Shown here: positions 49,609-63,642 of the stretch, in pieces | Layout of the letters: each line of letters opens with the position of its first letter | How positions within the stretch are numbered: the first letter of the stretch is position 1 | The notes under the pieces: generated by a model | Seen by the model: the letters and a program-made list of their open reading frames with translations, nothing else | Told to the model about the DNA's origin: nothing | Databases searched by the model: none | Source of the DNA: Phycomyces blakesleeanus NRRL 1555(-) | Lineage: Eukaryota > Mucoromycota > Mucoromycetes > Mucorales > Phycomycetaceae | Reading direction: 5' to 3' | Assembly (NCBI RefSeq): GCF_001638985.1 | Contig: NW_017265139.1 | Location: 1,612,001-1,676,000 of the forward strand | DNA: 64,000 nt | Program-made: the position numbers and the translations under genes

Positions 49609-51657
49609 ATGTCATCCCAAAAACACGAATACAACAGACTTGCACCATTTTCATTTCCAATCTCCAGAGACGTCACCATGACCGATGCCTCCACAAACGA
49701 ATCGAGAATTAATCAGCGATGGACTGGCTATGGTGGTTTATCCGGCAGCCATTCAATCGGCTTTAGAGTGGTTCCTCGGCGAACAAAGATTAAGCGATGC
49801 CCCGGAGGCTCATTCGCTCACTCAGCAATGTCCCAAACAAATCATGGCAGTAGCCGACTCATCGAACCTTTACTGAAGCCTTGTGAAATGGGCAAAAAGA
49901 TAGGTAAAGTATCTATACTTTTTTTAAAAAAAATTTACTAGTATTGCTTTTCATTATCGTTATCATTTGATCAAATCAAATCAAGCCAAACAAAACAAAC
50001 CAAACCAAGACAAAACAAAATTATTACTAATAATATAAAGTGCAATCAATAGATTTCTTGAGCTGTCTGCCTTACGAACTAGGATCACACATCATATCCT
50101 ACCTCGATCTACCTACCTTGCTTATACTGGCAACCGTCTCCCGCACCTGGAACACGGTTTACAAAGTCAGCGACGTGTGGAGAATGAAGACGATCGAACG
50201 AAACTGGAAAGTCAACAGCATACCACCAGAACTGCGTATGGACCGAATTGACTGGCACTATTTATTCAAACAACGTTACCAGCTCGAACAGCGATGGAGA
50301 AAAGGAAGCGTGCTGACCCACTACCTAATCGGACACAAAGACAGTGTTTATTGCCTTCAGTTTGACAAACACAAGATCGTAACCGGCAGCAGAGACAAGA
50401 CGATCAAGTTCTGGGACATGGCTACATACTCACATCTACAGACACTCGAAGGGCATGAGGCCAGCGTACTGTGTCTGCAGTATAATGAACATATCATGGT
50501 TTCTGGATCATCAGATACCACCATCATTGTTTGGGATATGTACACTTGTCAACCCAGAATGAGATTGAGAGTAAGTTTAATTTTTTTTTCTTCTTCTTCT
50601 TCTTGTTCTCGACAATAAACCAATACATACATATATAATGTATAAATGTAAATGTAAATGTAAATCATACTCATACTCATATCATTTCTAGGGACACAAG
50701 GCAGGCGTATTGGACGTCAGTTTTGATGATAGATACATTGTCAGTTGCTCAAAGGATACATCTATTCGGATATGGGATATCAACACTGGTGCTTTACTGA
50801 GAACCATTATGGCACACCAAGGCCCAGTCAATTCGGTACAGCTCCAGAACAATAACATTGTATCTGCATCAGGAGACGCACTTATCAAGATGTGGGATGT
50901 TACTACCGGTGCATGTATACGCCAATTTGTCGGCCACACTCGCGGCCTAGCATGCGTCCAATACAAGGGGAATCGAATAGTGAGTGGATCCAACGACAAG
51001 ACAATCCGAGTATGGGATGCAGATGTAAGTACAATATTCGATTATTATCAGTAGCATTATTGTAATTACAATCATAATTATAATTATAATTATAATTGAT
51101 CATAATGAGATTCTAATGACCATAATAGACTGGAAAATGCTTGATGGTTTGCAAGGGTAAGATATGAAGGAGATCACACGTGTGCTTAATATATAATACC
51201 AATACTAATATTAATACAAATAACTTCTTTATTATTTGAAATGTCTTCTTCAATAGGCCATACAGATCTAGTCAGAACTCTTGACTTTGATGACGAGAGA
51301 ATTGTTAGTGCAAGCTATGATCAAAGCATCCGTGTATGGGATATAAAGTAAGTCTTTTAAAGCCGCTTGGCTGTCGGTTTTAAAAAAAAATTGAACCTAA
51401 TCATTATTCAAAAAGGACTGGAGATTCTCTATTAAACTTTCAGAGTGGACATAGTAGCTGGGTACTCGATGTTCATTTTGACAAGAACAGAGTTGTTAGG
51501 TAAGCCCAAATCGATAAGAAACATATATATAAAAAAATCAATTATTTATAATTGTATTTTATATTTACAATTTATATATATACATAGTGCAAGCCAAGAT
51601 AAGCGTATTCTTATCATGGATTTTTCTGCTGGTCTTGACACGCATCTCATCACTTGA
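49609..51657 (+). CDS. F-box/WD40-repeat protein (SCF ubiquitin ligase substrate receptor type)
   Basis: Seven exons: 49609-49903, 50041-50570, 50692-51024, 51129-51156, 51257-51347, 51416-51499, 51588-51657; 476 residues. A disordered Ser-rich N-terminus (about 98 residues) precedes an F-box (FLSCLPYELGSHIISYLDLP) and seven WD40 repeats starting at HYLIGHKDSVYCLQFDKHKI and ending DKRILIMDF. Typical WD units are GSRDKTIKFWDM, GSSDTTIIVWDM, CSKDTSIRIWDI, GSNDKTIRVWDA and ASYDQSIRVWDI. The F-box would bind Skp1 and the propeller a phosphorylated substrate, as in Cdc4/FBXW7-type proteins, though the exact orthologue is not clear. Exon 4 is only 28 nt. Confidence 0.9.
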
Positions 51658-51881
51658 GGAATTATTGATACCTATATCTATATTTTCTTTTTCTTCTTCT
51701 TCCTGTTCTTTACATACACACATTTACGTACATACATATATACATACTTACATAGTTACATACATACAGACTTACATACTTACTTACATATTATACACAC
51801 ACCACACACACAGACCTTTGCATTCTATACATTAAGACTCAATAACCCCCCTTGGACTATTTGATTCTCAAAATTGTAATA

Positions 51882-51912
<31 letters not shown>

Positions 51913-53705
51913 TGTTAATATCAATGTTAATATTAATGTTAAGCTTCTTGTTTGGTGTTGAATAAGGTTCAAGGTGAGCCGATCAAGTTGAGTCGGTAAA
52001 CACATTAGTATTATTAATATATTTCTGTCTATATGTATCTGTATCTGTATCTGTATCTGTATCTGTGTGTGTTTTGTACTTTCTATATATATATATTATT
52101 ATTATTATTATTTTTGAGCGCGATTAAAGCGGGTTTTTCTTAATTGTTGTTGGTCTCTAAAGACTGTTGGCTCGTTTAGATTAATGCAGGGACAAGTCAT
52201 CTCGCTGTAATTGAAACAAACGCTCTATTCAAAAGTCCCAAGTGAAATATGAAATGAAAGGGGGGGGGAGGGAAAAAAAAGGTAACTCTGGTTACCGAAA
52301 TAATAAGAATCATAATAAGCATAATAATAATGGTGATGGTAATGTATGGTTCAAATGTATTCCAAGAACGAGGTTACATGTCTGTGCTCTCATGTCGAAC
52401 ATATTCGATTTGGCCAAAAAATCGGGTGTATATATATAAGGGTTGACTGACGGCTATATGTCTTTATGTCTTTATGACTCTATATCTATATCTATATATA
52501 TATCTGTGTCTGTGTCTGTGTCTGCTTCTATTCCTGTATTTGTATCTCTATATGTATATGTGTCTGTGGGTATAGTGCGTATAGTGTATCTGTATATGTT
52601 TATGTCTGTGCCTCTATCTGTGTCTGTGTGCCTCTGTTTGGATCTGTGTATATATATATATATATACCTGTTTATCTATCTGTGCGCGTATGTGCGTTTG
52701 CGTTTGCGTGTGCGTTTGCGTGTGCGTAGATAACTTCTTCTTCTTCTTTCTCTTCTTTTTTTTTAAAAAAAATGTAAAGAAATTGAGGTGTCTTTAATTT
52801 GTAAGCGAGACAAGGAAAGAAGAAAAATAGGCCTGTGCACAGCAACGGAGAGCGGAGAGGGTAAAGAGGGAGAGGGAGGGGGTGGAAAAGAGGGTTGTAT
52901 GGACTCCCCCAAGGAATGAGATATCTAAAAGAGCAAAACCCCACACACAGACATAGACACAACCGTAAAGCCAAAAACAAAATATTATTATTATCAATAA
53001 TAATAAGGACTTTTATATTTTAATGAATACCAGTATTTTGTACTTAAAAACCCTGTGGTAGCCTTTAAAGACTAATTCTATTAAAATCAAGTAATAAATA
53101 ATGATATTGATAATGGTAATGGTAATTGTATCGCCGTTGCTGTTACTGTTTTTGCTATTGTTAAACACCGTACTATCACCGAGATTATTAGCCAAGCAAG
53201 CACGGGATAGAAAGAAGCTCCCTGATCTCAAATGTAAAAATTTCGGTAGTTTGACAGCCGTGAACTGACTTCTTCTACTATTACCTCTTCTTTGGTCATA
53301 GTGTGTGTCTCATTTGGTCTCTAATCTCACATGACTTTGGTAGGAATACTTCTTGCCATGTTCTCTATCCGATCTTACAGTCACACACACACACACACAC
53401 ACATACTATCTCTCTCTCTCTATGTATGTGTGTATATGGTGCTTTAAATTAATATTAATATTATCAGCTTAAATGTGTGTGTATATATATACATGTATAT
53501 GTATATATATTTATCATCACCAACCTGTCTTGCTCCTTCTTTTTTCTTCTTCTTCTTATTTTTATTTTGGTTTTTTACAAATTGATATTAATATTATTTT
53601 ATTTTTGCTCTTCTTCTTCTCGGCCTTGAATACCCCCCCTTCTTCTCCCTGTTTTTTATTTTATTTTATTTTATTTGCAAATTTTGTTATAAATATAAAA
53701 TATAT

Positions 53706-53736
<31 letters not shown>

Positions 53737-53965
53737 ACAAATATACACACACAAAAGTATACAAGTATAAGTACAAGTATATAAATATATATATATATAT
53801 AATTTTATTTTTTTATTTTTTGCAGTCTCATCTCTGATATTCTCCGTCTGTCTCATATCCAACTATTTCCTATCCCGACTTTTCGTTTTTTTTTGTGCTT
53901 AAGTTTCCCTCTCATCTATCTTCTTTTTTTTTTCTTCTCTTGCTTTACACTTCTTTTGATTTGAA
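51658..53965. other. Microsatellite-rich intergenic region
   Basis: About 2.3 kb of simple sequence: TACA-type repeats (51720-51790), TAAA (51885-51912), TGTATC (52030-52068), a TCTGTG/TATATC minisatellite-like block (52440-52735), CA (53379-53401), TC (53408-53420) and TA (53695-53800) tracts, plus a T9-A8 palindrome at 52756-52772. No gene is supported; long frames here are repeat-driven. Confidence 0.7.
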
Positions 53966-56123
53966 ATGTATAACTTGTCCGCGACTACCCCGCCTAATTT
54001 TCTTGATCTGCTATCAAATGACGATGGATCCTCCATAAACAACCTATCCCAACCTATCCATTTTTTTGATTCAGAACAAAATCAAGACCCTATACACCAT
54101 GATCCTCACCCTGCACAGTATACCACCCAATGCTCTGCCCCACCCAAGATCGATGGTCAGCATATGCTCATCGAAACACCAATCCATCCTCTCCAACCCT
54201 CCACAGACCCTCCCCCGTCTTTTGACCTTGATTTCAACTCGCCTGACGAGCAAAGAAACGACCTAACCCATGTCATTGGAACCTTTACCAGCTTTGAACA
54301 AGGTAAACAAACATTCACTCCAAACTACTGGTTAATCCCCCCCACCACCACGCACACACACACACACAAAAAACAAATAATTAAATAATTAAATAATTAA
54401 ATAATTAAATAATTAAATAATAAAAAAAGAGTTTGTAGGTTTCAACCTCATGGAAAAAGAAGGAAACTCGGGCTTGTCGGCCGTTGGAGGAAACTCACAG
54501 TTTATGAATTACTCGCCCATCGAATCAAATAACTCAGCCATGGATTTTAGCCGAAGACATTCTGTAGCTGTCAGTGACTATGGCACATTAAGATCTGCAG
54601 AAACTCTTTCCCAAAACTATCTAGACAAATCGCTCGGACAGTCTACGAAACCATTTGTCGGTAATCCCAGCCATCGGTTCCCCATCGACCACACCAGTAC
54701 ACTCCAGGCGATCGCCGAGAATCCGATGCTATTCCACCATCGCGCCTCGCTCCCAAACGTGTCTTCGCCCAGCCTTGGTTACAAACGACTCAACCACTCA
54801 CACCACCTCAGTATCCTCACTGACGGGTCGAGTGGTACGAGAATAATCGACCAAGGAGTTGGTCCCCAGTTGACATGGAAACAAAGTGGGATGCCCAAAA
54901 AAGAGGGTGTGAGATCCTATTCGGTCGCAGGTGAAAAACAGCAGCCAATCCCGCTGCCAGCATCAGCGTTAGCGTCAGCCCCGCCGCCGCCGCAACCTCA
55001 ACCGCAACCGCAACCACCACCGCCGCCGCCGCCGCTGCTGCTGTCGTCCCTATCATCATCGCTATCATCATCTCTGTCGTCCTCCTCGGCATCAGCTACG
55101 CCATTGTCTTCCTCGTCCTTGTCGTCGCTGCCGGCTCATCACCGCATATCACTTGGCGGCAGTTTGTCAACCCCCACGCTCTCCTCGACAAACATTATTA
55201 CACCTCACGCCCAGAGAAAGCGCTTCTTTGATCCCCGAGCATCTCACCCTCCATTCCCTGTCTCAAGTGACAGCGCCCAGATGCCCCAAGTCGCATGGAA
55301 CTCCTGGTTTGATGAAGAAGCCCACCGCAAGCGCACCAAGTCACTTGATCTTGGCCAGACAGCCGAAGACGTTGTGGCAGACGACTCAGGCGAAAGTACC
55401 GATGGCGCATTTAACCTGAATGTCGACAACGACTATCCAAATATCACCGAGGCTGATATTGAAGCTGCCAAAAAGGATTCAAGTGCAATCCCCCGTCGTC
55501 AGAAGCTGAGATACGAAGGAGACAACTACACACCAAAATGGGTCAGATACACAGGTCAGCCCAAAGAAGGTTATTGCGATAGCTGCCGGCCTGGAAAGTG
55601 GCTTCAACTTAAGAACAGTGCTTATTGGTAAGAGCCAAGAACAATATAACAAACAAAGACAAAGACAATAATAATAGTAGTAGTAGTAGTAATAGTATTC
55701 ATTATTATCATTGTTTGTTCTCCTTGTTTTCTTTTTTATTTTACTTGGATATTCATTAATTGGTTTGTTTGTTTAGGTATCATAAGCAATTCTTTCATGG
55801 TATATCATCGGTATCTGGAAAGGCGTTTGTCCTTCCATTAGAACAACGAGACGGAGAGCACGATGTCATCGAAGGTCTATGTCACCAGTGTCATCAATAT
55901 GTTCCAATTTGCAATGCTAAGCGTAAGAATAGCGTGCTGTGGTATCGCCACGCCCACAAGGTAAATTTATTTTTATACATTTTACTTGTAATGCCTATAA
56001 CTTGCTCTCATCACATCGTTTTGTTTTTTACTGTCTATACTCTATTTCTAGTGTCATATATACGATAAACCAAAGTCAAAGGCAGTAAAGAGAAATTCTA
56101 TTGCCAAAAAGCCAAGCTGGTGA
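53966..56123 (+). CDS. Rua1-domain zinc-binding transcription regulator
   Basis: Four exons: 53966-54302, 54439-55627, 55777-55960, 56052-56123; 593 residues. Most of the protein is disordered, rich in Ser, Pro and Gln, with a proline-rich and poly-Ser block (about residues 280-320). The conserved C-terminal module (about 465 to the end) reads LRYEGDNYTPKWVRYTG, GYCDSCRPGKWLQLKNSAYW, FHGISSVSGKAF, EGLCHQCHQYVPI and LWYRHAHKCH. Its paired CxxC and HxxxCH motifs match the Rua1 C-terminal domain, first known from the Ustilago regulator of ustilagic acid synthesis. A nuclear regulatory role is inferred from the family. Intron 1 contains an AATTAAAT tandem repeat. Confidence 0.82.
54376..54421. 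repeat. (AATTAAAT)n octanucleotide repeat in intron 1 of the Rua1-like gene
   Basis: About five to six tandem copies of the 8-bp unit AATTAAAT lie just upstream of the exon 2 acceptor. Confidence 0.85.
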
Positions 56124-57299
56124 TCACCTCGTTATTATCTACTATCCCTGTCCCTATCCCTATCTCTCCATTTGATTTTTATTTCGATTTTATTTCATTT
56201 TTAGCTGCAAGTTTCTTTTTTCATCTCTTTTCCTTTTCCTTCTATATTTTATTTTATTTTATTTCTATGTTTTTTACTCTGTACATAATGCCACATACTC
56301 TCTTTCCTTAATAAGATTTTTTTAAATTACGACATTTCCTTAATAAGAAAGTGAGACTGTACCAATGTTAACAATCCAAAAAAAAAGAAATTATAAACAC
56401 TTTTGTCGATCACTGTTTTCAAAGCAAGATAAGAAATTAAAGCCAGTCACGAAAACTTAAAACTTACTAATGTGACATAATCATTCGACTTGATCTCTTA
56501 AAGAAATTAGTCATTTTTTTTTTTAAAAAAAAAAAAAAAAGAATAAGAACAAGAACACTATAGTAATCGATACTATATTAAAAGACCACCACATATATGT
56601 CTTTTAATTGGAGTAAAGAAAGAGTTGCAAAAGATAATCGTAATTGTGATCTGTGATCTTGTTTGTGAGCGTGAGCGTGAGAGTGTGCGTGTGCGTGTGC
56701 GTGTGGGTATATTATTGTTATTAATTTGATACTTTAAAAAGTCCATATAACTGATAGTAAATAACCGAGACCATCGACCAAAGAAGCTTATTAGAAAATG
56801 TTTAATTTTAATGAACTCTATTAAAACAAGTGTGCTAAAGATATAGCTTGTTTTTGTCATTTTAGTATATCGCATATTTTAACCCATTCAAAGTAATCTG
56901 AACAATGTGATGGTTGTACAAACAATGCATTTTGATAGCTAATTCTGGTGATATTCTCTTATTAAAGTGAGCAGTACGAAAATGACTCCTCACGACTATT
57001 AAAAATACTATTAAAAGTGTCTTGCGCCTTAAAAGCCTGTACATGCAAAAAATATATAAAAAAAAAAAAAAAACATAAAAAGACTAATACGAGAATAAAA
57101 TATTAGTATTGATATCTTTGATAGATTTGAAAAAAAAGATTGAATGATCATTCTATAAAGATGTTATATATATACATGTTTAAAATGCCAATTTTATTAG
57201 AGAAAAACAACAAACATACGATGAAAGGGAAAGGGAGGGAAGAAGAGATGTTAGGAAGGTGGATCCCAAGGCTTCATAAGATTATTATTATAATTATAA
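56124..57299. other. Convergent intergenic spacer
   Basis: A 1.2-kb AT-rich gap between convergent stop codons. It contains a T11-A16 palindromic tract (56514-56540), an A run at 57058-57073 and a GTGTGC repeat (about 56684-56704). No gene is seen. Confidence 0.6.
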
Positions 57300-60200
57300 T
57301 TATAATGTAATGCCGGCCATCAATTTAGATAGATCTACATGGCGATAGCTCGACTGATTCAGGTAGCGCTCTGCTTCTGTCTTCAGCTCAATTAAGGTGT
57401 TGTAGTGTCCTTTAACAATAGATTCGGTAAGGGCTATAACAAACCAGCAAGGATTATTAATCTATTTGATATAGTCTGGTTTTATTATTCTTTATTTTTA
57501 GACTTACTCGCTAATGGGGTATCGGCTGCCTTGTGAATAATTTTTACTGGATCAAAAATATAGGTAAAGTACAGGAGCTGAGTGTAGAGACTTTTATCAG
57601 AGTACTAAGAAGAAGAAGAATAAAAAAGAATCGCATTGATGTGTTGGTAATTTTCGTTAGTATTTCCTACATCAAAAGCATCTATCTATCTATTTGTTTG
57701 TTTGTTAATTACTATTATTTTACCTCGCGCATCATAAGGCCGCGGCACCCAGCATTCAAGCAACGTCTTCCAAAGACAGACATCATCCGTGTACGATTAC
57801 CACAAGTGTCATCATCACAGATTAACCAGCCCTGGTAATATTTGCGAATGTACGATCGTATCGCAAGTACCATCTGGTTCAAAATAATGTTTTTGGAGAA
57901 TTCTTGTTGGCAACCCTGGCACTCCAAGCCCCAGGTCACAACATCCTCTGTAAATTGAGTTATCACAGTTGGGCAGACAGTAGTCTCTTGGCAGTGTACA
58001 CATTTGAGGGTTAGTTTTTCAGAATCCTTGAATCGTTCTTCGTCACTAATTTGAGACTCCAGAGTCTCGAAATCTTTATCTCGATCATTTGAATTCATTC
58101 GAGAGCCGATATTGTACTTGGTTGGGTCAAGACCTACAAAATTCATATTACTTAATTGATCGATTTACATACATTGATAATAGTAATTGAACTATAAAAC
58201 GTATGCATTTATATATCTTTAAAAATAAATGAAAGAAAACTAACCAAGACATTCAGCCAATAGACCAGGGGCAGTTCCCTCTATAGGTGAGCAAAGACGT
58301 ACAATAGGTGGGAATACCTGCTGGTTCAAATACCATTCGATATCTTTAAGAATTCGTTTAGTTAACAAGCAAAGAAACAAACAAAATTCACTTTCACTTT
58401 AATGCTTTTCTTTTTTCTTCTTCTTTTTTTTTTACTAACTATCAGGACCGTGCGTAAAGATGCACTCACCTAATTGCATGCTTCCACTAATAACGTCGTC
58501 TGGATGATAGGCCCTTTCTGCAAATCCTGCTTTTGTGCCATTTGGAACGTCAGAAACTTGACAGATAACATATGGAACTGTGTCGCCTGCTCTAACGGAT
58601 TGTCCTGCCTTTCGCATCCGCATGGCCACTTGGACATGAGGTTGGGATTTGGCGTCTGCATACTCTTCAGGGCTCTTGGTAAGTTGCTACAAATAAACAA
58701 ACAAACAAAGATACAGACAGACAGTATTAGGTTGTATGTGCTTAAATGGTCGCTGATCCGATTACTGTGTACAAGGATACCACCCTTACTATACCTTATT
58801 AATGATATATTTTGTAATTGTCATTTCTCCTCGGCGAATGCGTTCTCCAATATCACGCAAGTATGCGTGAATCTCTTCTATAACATCTTCACGGTCCTTA
58901 TCAGACAGAATTGAGTTAAGCACATGTCTACACATACAACAAAGTTAGTCTTCTTATTTATGTATCCATTCACTTTTTCTTTTCTTATTATATTTTAGCT
59001 ACTTGATTGATATACATACAAGTGTATAAAAAAGAAAGAAAAAAGAAAAAGTTTAAAGAGAGATAGAGAGAGAGAGAAAAATTGGTTTGCTTACGCAGAT
59101 ACATCGTGAGATAGATCACACCAATCACGACGGACAAGATCAAGACCCTTTGTTTCGATTGTTTCGACCAGCTCTCCATTGGGCTTCTCTTCCACCAGCA
59201 GAGCAGCATATTTCTTTTTCTTCAAAAGCAACATATGCTTGAACATGCCATCAATATCGATCTCCAGCAATTTATAAAGATTATTGACACGCTGCTTGAG
59301 TAGATTTCCGATTTCCTTGACCTGGGCAATGTCGCTCTGATTGGTGTACACCATAATTGAATCAGTGTCACCATAAATCACGTTCAGATCAAGACTTGTG
59401 GCAAGATCGACAGTATTCTGGAGAATCTCTCGACCCTTGTGGGTAATTAGCATGGCCAGTGGTTTGGCATAAAAGCGAGAATGAGAAAAGCCGAGACAGC
59501 CGTACATACTGTTGGCAGTAAGCTTGAGAGCCTTTTGTCTAATATCATACTATAAGGCAGTCAGAATATAAATTTGCGATAGATAATCAATCAATCAATC
59601 AGTTGATTAGTTAGTTAGAGAGAGAGAAATAGAGAAGAATCAATCATTTAACCAATTGTTCAATTGTTCAATTGTTCAATTGTTCAATCAATCGATAAAT
59701 CACTTAATTTACCTGCATTCGCTCTGCTTCTGAAAGGTTTGGAGCTTTCATTAACCGTTTTACTTGACCACGGCGATCAACCAATGTTTTGATTAGACGA
59801 GGAAGTACACCTGTAGGCATAGATGTGTCTGGAACTTCAGGAACTTGATCCCCCTTTAATTTTTTTAGAAAAAAAAAGAGAAAAAGAGAGAGAACATATA
59901 GATGTGTGTAAGAAGCCTTATTCTTCTATATAAAGGAGCCTGCAGTAATATATATATATCGAATACTATACCTCGACCACTGCTACATCATGACGTTTTA
60001 CGGTCGTAAAACACACGTTGTATTCTTGAATAATAGATGGATATAAACTGTTGAAATCAAGCAACAGAACAAACTTGTCATAGAAGCCTTTCTTGGGTTC
60101 CAGGACGAGACCGCCTGAATAGGCTGGTTTGCGTTTCGTATTTGATTTTTTGGCGTGTACGACTTCGTTGTCACCGTCCTGATTGTGCTCTAGAGCCTCG

Positions 60201-63200
60201 ACAATAGCCGCCTGTGATTTTACATTAAAAGTCTTGTCCGGGCAGATGAACTTTTGGCGATGGAATTCGTGCATAAGCAAGAACTCGTTTCGTTCGGCTC
60301 TTGCACCAGTCATTGTTCGGGACCATAGATTGCCTGCCAGGTTGGTGAGCTGGCGAGTCAAAGGGAGGATCTGGAGCTTGAACATGAGAGCCATTGCGAG
60401 GTATGCATCAAAAGTACAGTGTTTCAAGAAGTGAATCAGAGATGCCGACTGTTCATAGTAGCCTTCCATTTTGTCAAACTTGATGTCTTCACGCTCAATC
60501 TTGAGTTGAGACTGAGCCAGATCGGTCATACGATAGGACTTGCTTCGAATAAGATCCTTTGCAGCCAAGTAAGTATCACATACAAGACGACCACTCATAA
60601 TCAATCTCTCCTGATAGGTTGACTCGCCAGAGCCACCAGGGCCACTTTGTAGTTTTGGCCAGCTAAGATAAATAAAGCATAGGGTGAGAAGAAGAAAAAA
60701 GAAGAAGAAATAAACAGGTATTTAAGAAGGTGATGGTAAATCTAAATATCTACATACTGTCGTCTCTTCAGTCTACCAAGTCTATGCCAGTTTTGTGTAT
60801 TGAGTGCCTTCATGCGATGCAATAATACATCGAGATCAAAACCAGCAAAGTTGTGACCAACGATTACATCCGGATCACAAACATGTATTTTGGCTGTTGA
60901 ATTTTATGGTTATTTCTTTCTTGAACGTTTATGTAATCTATTGTAGTAAAGTCTATGTATGGTTTAAATTTAATGTGGTTTACTTTACCAATCAGATAGT
61001 TCAATAGGGAGAATTCGGTTCGTTCGACTTGGACACTGAATCCATTGCGTGTTTTTTCTTTTGTAACCATATCATTGAATCCAGCAGGATATGGTTTATT
61101 TCCCAGTTGACGTACAACAGTAAAGCGCATTCTTTCTTGGCTGTCCACAGGTGTAGGTTCATCAATCTTGACTACAATATATATATATATTATTTTTTTC
61201 ATTTTTATTTTTATTGGTAAGAAAAAAGAAAAGTGCTTACCTTTAGTACACACATGCGCACTAGCAGCTATAATTTCATTTACATTCTTTTGAGGGTTTA
61301 TTAATGTACGTAAACTGAGTGACATGACAACAAGGGGAGGGATATGAGTAGGTTCGTTTCCCTGTGCATCACGGAGAGGGTTACAAGTTTTAGGATTGTC
61401 TACTACGATTTCTACTTTACACCAGGATTCCTAATTAGAAATCATGTTAACTTTCATTCGTTTCAGTTCGAATATCTTCTTTTTTTTTGCTTACACTAGT
61501 GTCACTAAGTTTGGCTTCCTTGATCTCTAACCAACATGGTCCCATAATATCACGTTTCATAATGAATTGTTCCAAAGGACCAGTATTGGCACCAAAAATA
61601 CGACTAAAAGTCTTTCCTGATAAGTTTGTGGGTAGTGCAGGTTCTATTATCATTTAAAAGCAGGAAAAAAAAAGAAGAATAAAGTCAATGGTAATGTCAA
61701 TTATAATAATCAGTCATATGTATATAGCATAAAAAATATACAAAAAATTAAATGGCTTGTACTTACGGTCATAGCCATACACTACTTTGAGATATTCAGC
61801 TTCTGCAGGTACACCAGGTATCTCAAATGCATATTTTCTCTTGCACTCTTTTGATCCCCATTTGCTGATCTTCATATGTTCGCATATATCTGAAAACTCG
61901 TTGTACACATCATCCATTGTTACAGGTGTATCTGTAGGTTGAGCTTGGTCTATTGACAGAAAAGATTGTGAGAATAAATTCTCTATTCTTTCTTTAATTT
62001 ACTGTACCCACCATCAAATCTATGCTCTCTTGGCAAAACAAACACATTTCGCTCAATGTTCTTTACATTTACACAACAACTGATGTAGGATCTTGAGGTT
62101 TTTTCATAAACCTGCAAAACGATTCATAAGAACTTCTTCTTTTTTTTTGGTATATAACATCTGTTGGGTTAATTTACCTTTCCAAAAAGATAAATATCGC
62201 CTTTTTCTCGACGCTCGTACACATCATACCACCAGACTCTTAGACTTCCGTCTTCCTCAAGTATACTCTTTGCCTTTGAATCATCCTTGACAATTTCTGC
62301 AGAGGTGTTACCCATCATAACTTTAGATTCTGCAGTTTCCCAGTTCTGAAGGTCAAGTCGGGGACCTTCTAATTTGATAGGAATGTGGTTTGGATTGACG
62401 GTTTGTTTCAAAGATGCTGTAGAATCCACTGGTGTGGTGTGGTTTTTATCATCTGTCTTTATGGATCCATTCGATGGTTTTTTTACGCCCTCTGTGTTCA
62501 TATCCATATCCATATCCATGTCGAAATCCACATCAAAGTCAGCGTCATATGAAAAATCGTCGGTTTCTGTTTTTGAGGCGAGTGGTGCAGATGTGGATGT
62601 GGGTTTCTGTGTAGGTTGTTTTACAAATAATTCCAAATCATCGTCTTCCTCATCTCTGACATTTTCGTTTTCGGTTTTGTTGTCTATTGTGGCGGTTACA
62701 TCATCATTATCATTATCATCATCCCATTGTTTCTTCACGAGTCGTCTAGGTTTGTCTTGTGTGAGACGAGAGGTTTTTGGTGTACGAGAATAATTGGTGG
62801 GTTTAGTCTGAGTCGATTCTGCTGCTTCGTCTCCACCAAGACTGGATAAAAGGTCTGTCATAAAGTCTTCACTCGATGCATCCGGCTAAAAAAATAATAA
62901 TAATTTATAATTATTATCATGTACCTGTCAGATTTGTCTCTTTTTTTTTTGCATACACACACACACATATATATATATATATTCTCTCTATCTATCTAAC
63001 ATTGTAATTCTGATCTTGCTTAATTTAAATTATTAATCTAAAATAATAGTAATAATAGTAATAGTAATTTACCACAACGGGTTTTGGTTTACGGCTGTCT
63101 GGGTTGGTTGTCGACTTTTGAAAGAATCGATTGAGAACTTGGTTTGGCTTGGAGGCTATCTCTTTCTTTTTGGGCTCATTCTTTTGTTTATCCTTTCGCT

Positions 63201-63642
63201 TTCTTTTGCCTGTTACGGTTTGTGTAGATCAGTTACGAGATCAACTCGATTCTGCATGTATGTGTATCTTTATCTACAAGGCATGTTCTATATATTACCC
63301 TTTGTTGATTCCTGTTGCTCATATTCATCCGAGAATGCTTGGTCGTCATCAAGTCCATTGTCAATGTAACCTCCATTGTCATCGTCCTCGACAAAATTCT
63401 CGTCATCGCGAATCGAATCGTAATCTTCATCGTCTATTTCTTCGTACATGTCTGCGCTTTTATTCTACAATAAAGTATAGATAGATCAATAATAGTAACA
63501 ATAATAATAAGAACACTTGTGTGTATATGGTTTCTACCTCATATTGAACAGCTCTTGTTCGATTGAGTCTGGCATCCCTAAGGTTTTTTAGCAGTTCACT
63601 CTTTGATTCAGCCCCTTGACGCTTGGTATGTCGTTGTGACAT
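57300..63642 (-). CDS. POL1: DNA polymerase alpha catalytic subunit
   Basis: Nineteen exons, 5' to 3': 63538-63642, 63299-63464, 63073-63209, 62178-62885, 62012-62111, 61767-61949, 61495-61643, 61241-61430, 60989-61171, 60758-60893, 59972-60662, 59713-59853, 59095-59549, 58795-58927, 58470-58686, 58245-58343, 57724-58133, 57508-57604, 57300-57433; 1477 residues, normal for the family. A disordered acidic N-terminus (with an MDMDMDM run) precedes the B-family core: [19 protein letters not shown] (inactive exonuclease region), motif [15 protein letters not shown], motif [19 protein letters not shown] and motif [10 protein letters not shown]. The C-terminal cysteine clusters [29 protein letters not shown] and CLNAGCRG bind zinc/iron-sulfur and the B subunit. 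It extends RNA primers at replication origins and lagging strands. The GTGAGT donor after SMQLG is preferred over a later one by homology of the join. Confidence 0.97.
59651..59686. repeat. (CAATTGTT)n octanucleotide repeat in a Pol alpha intron
   Basis: Four tandem copies of CAATTGTT, each containing the palindrome CAATTG, lie inside the intron between exons 12 and 13. Confidence 0.85.

Noticed and set aside
52440..52735. Repeat block that at first looked like an array of spaced direct repeats
   Set aside because: The units are contiguous TCTGTG/TATATC microsatellite variants with no unique spacers, so it is not a CRISPR-type array.
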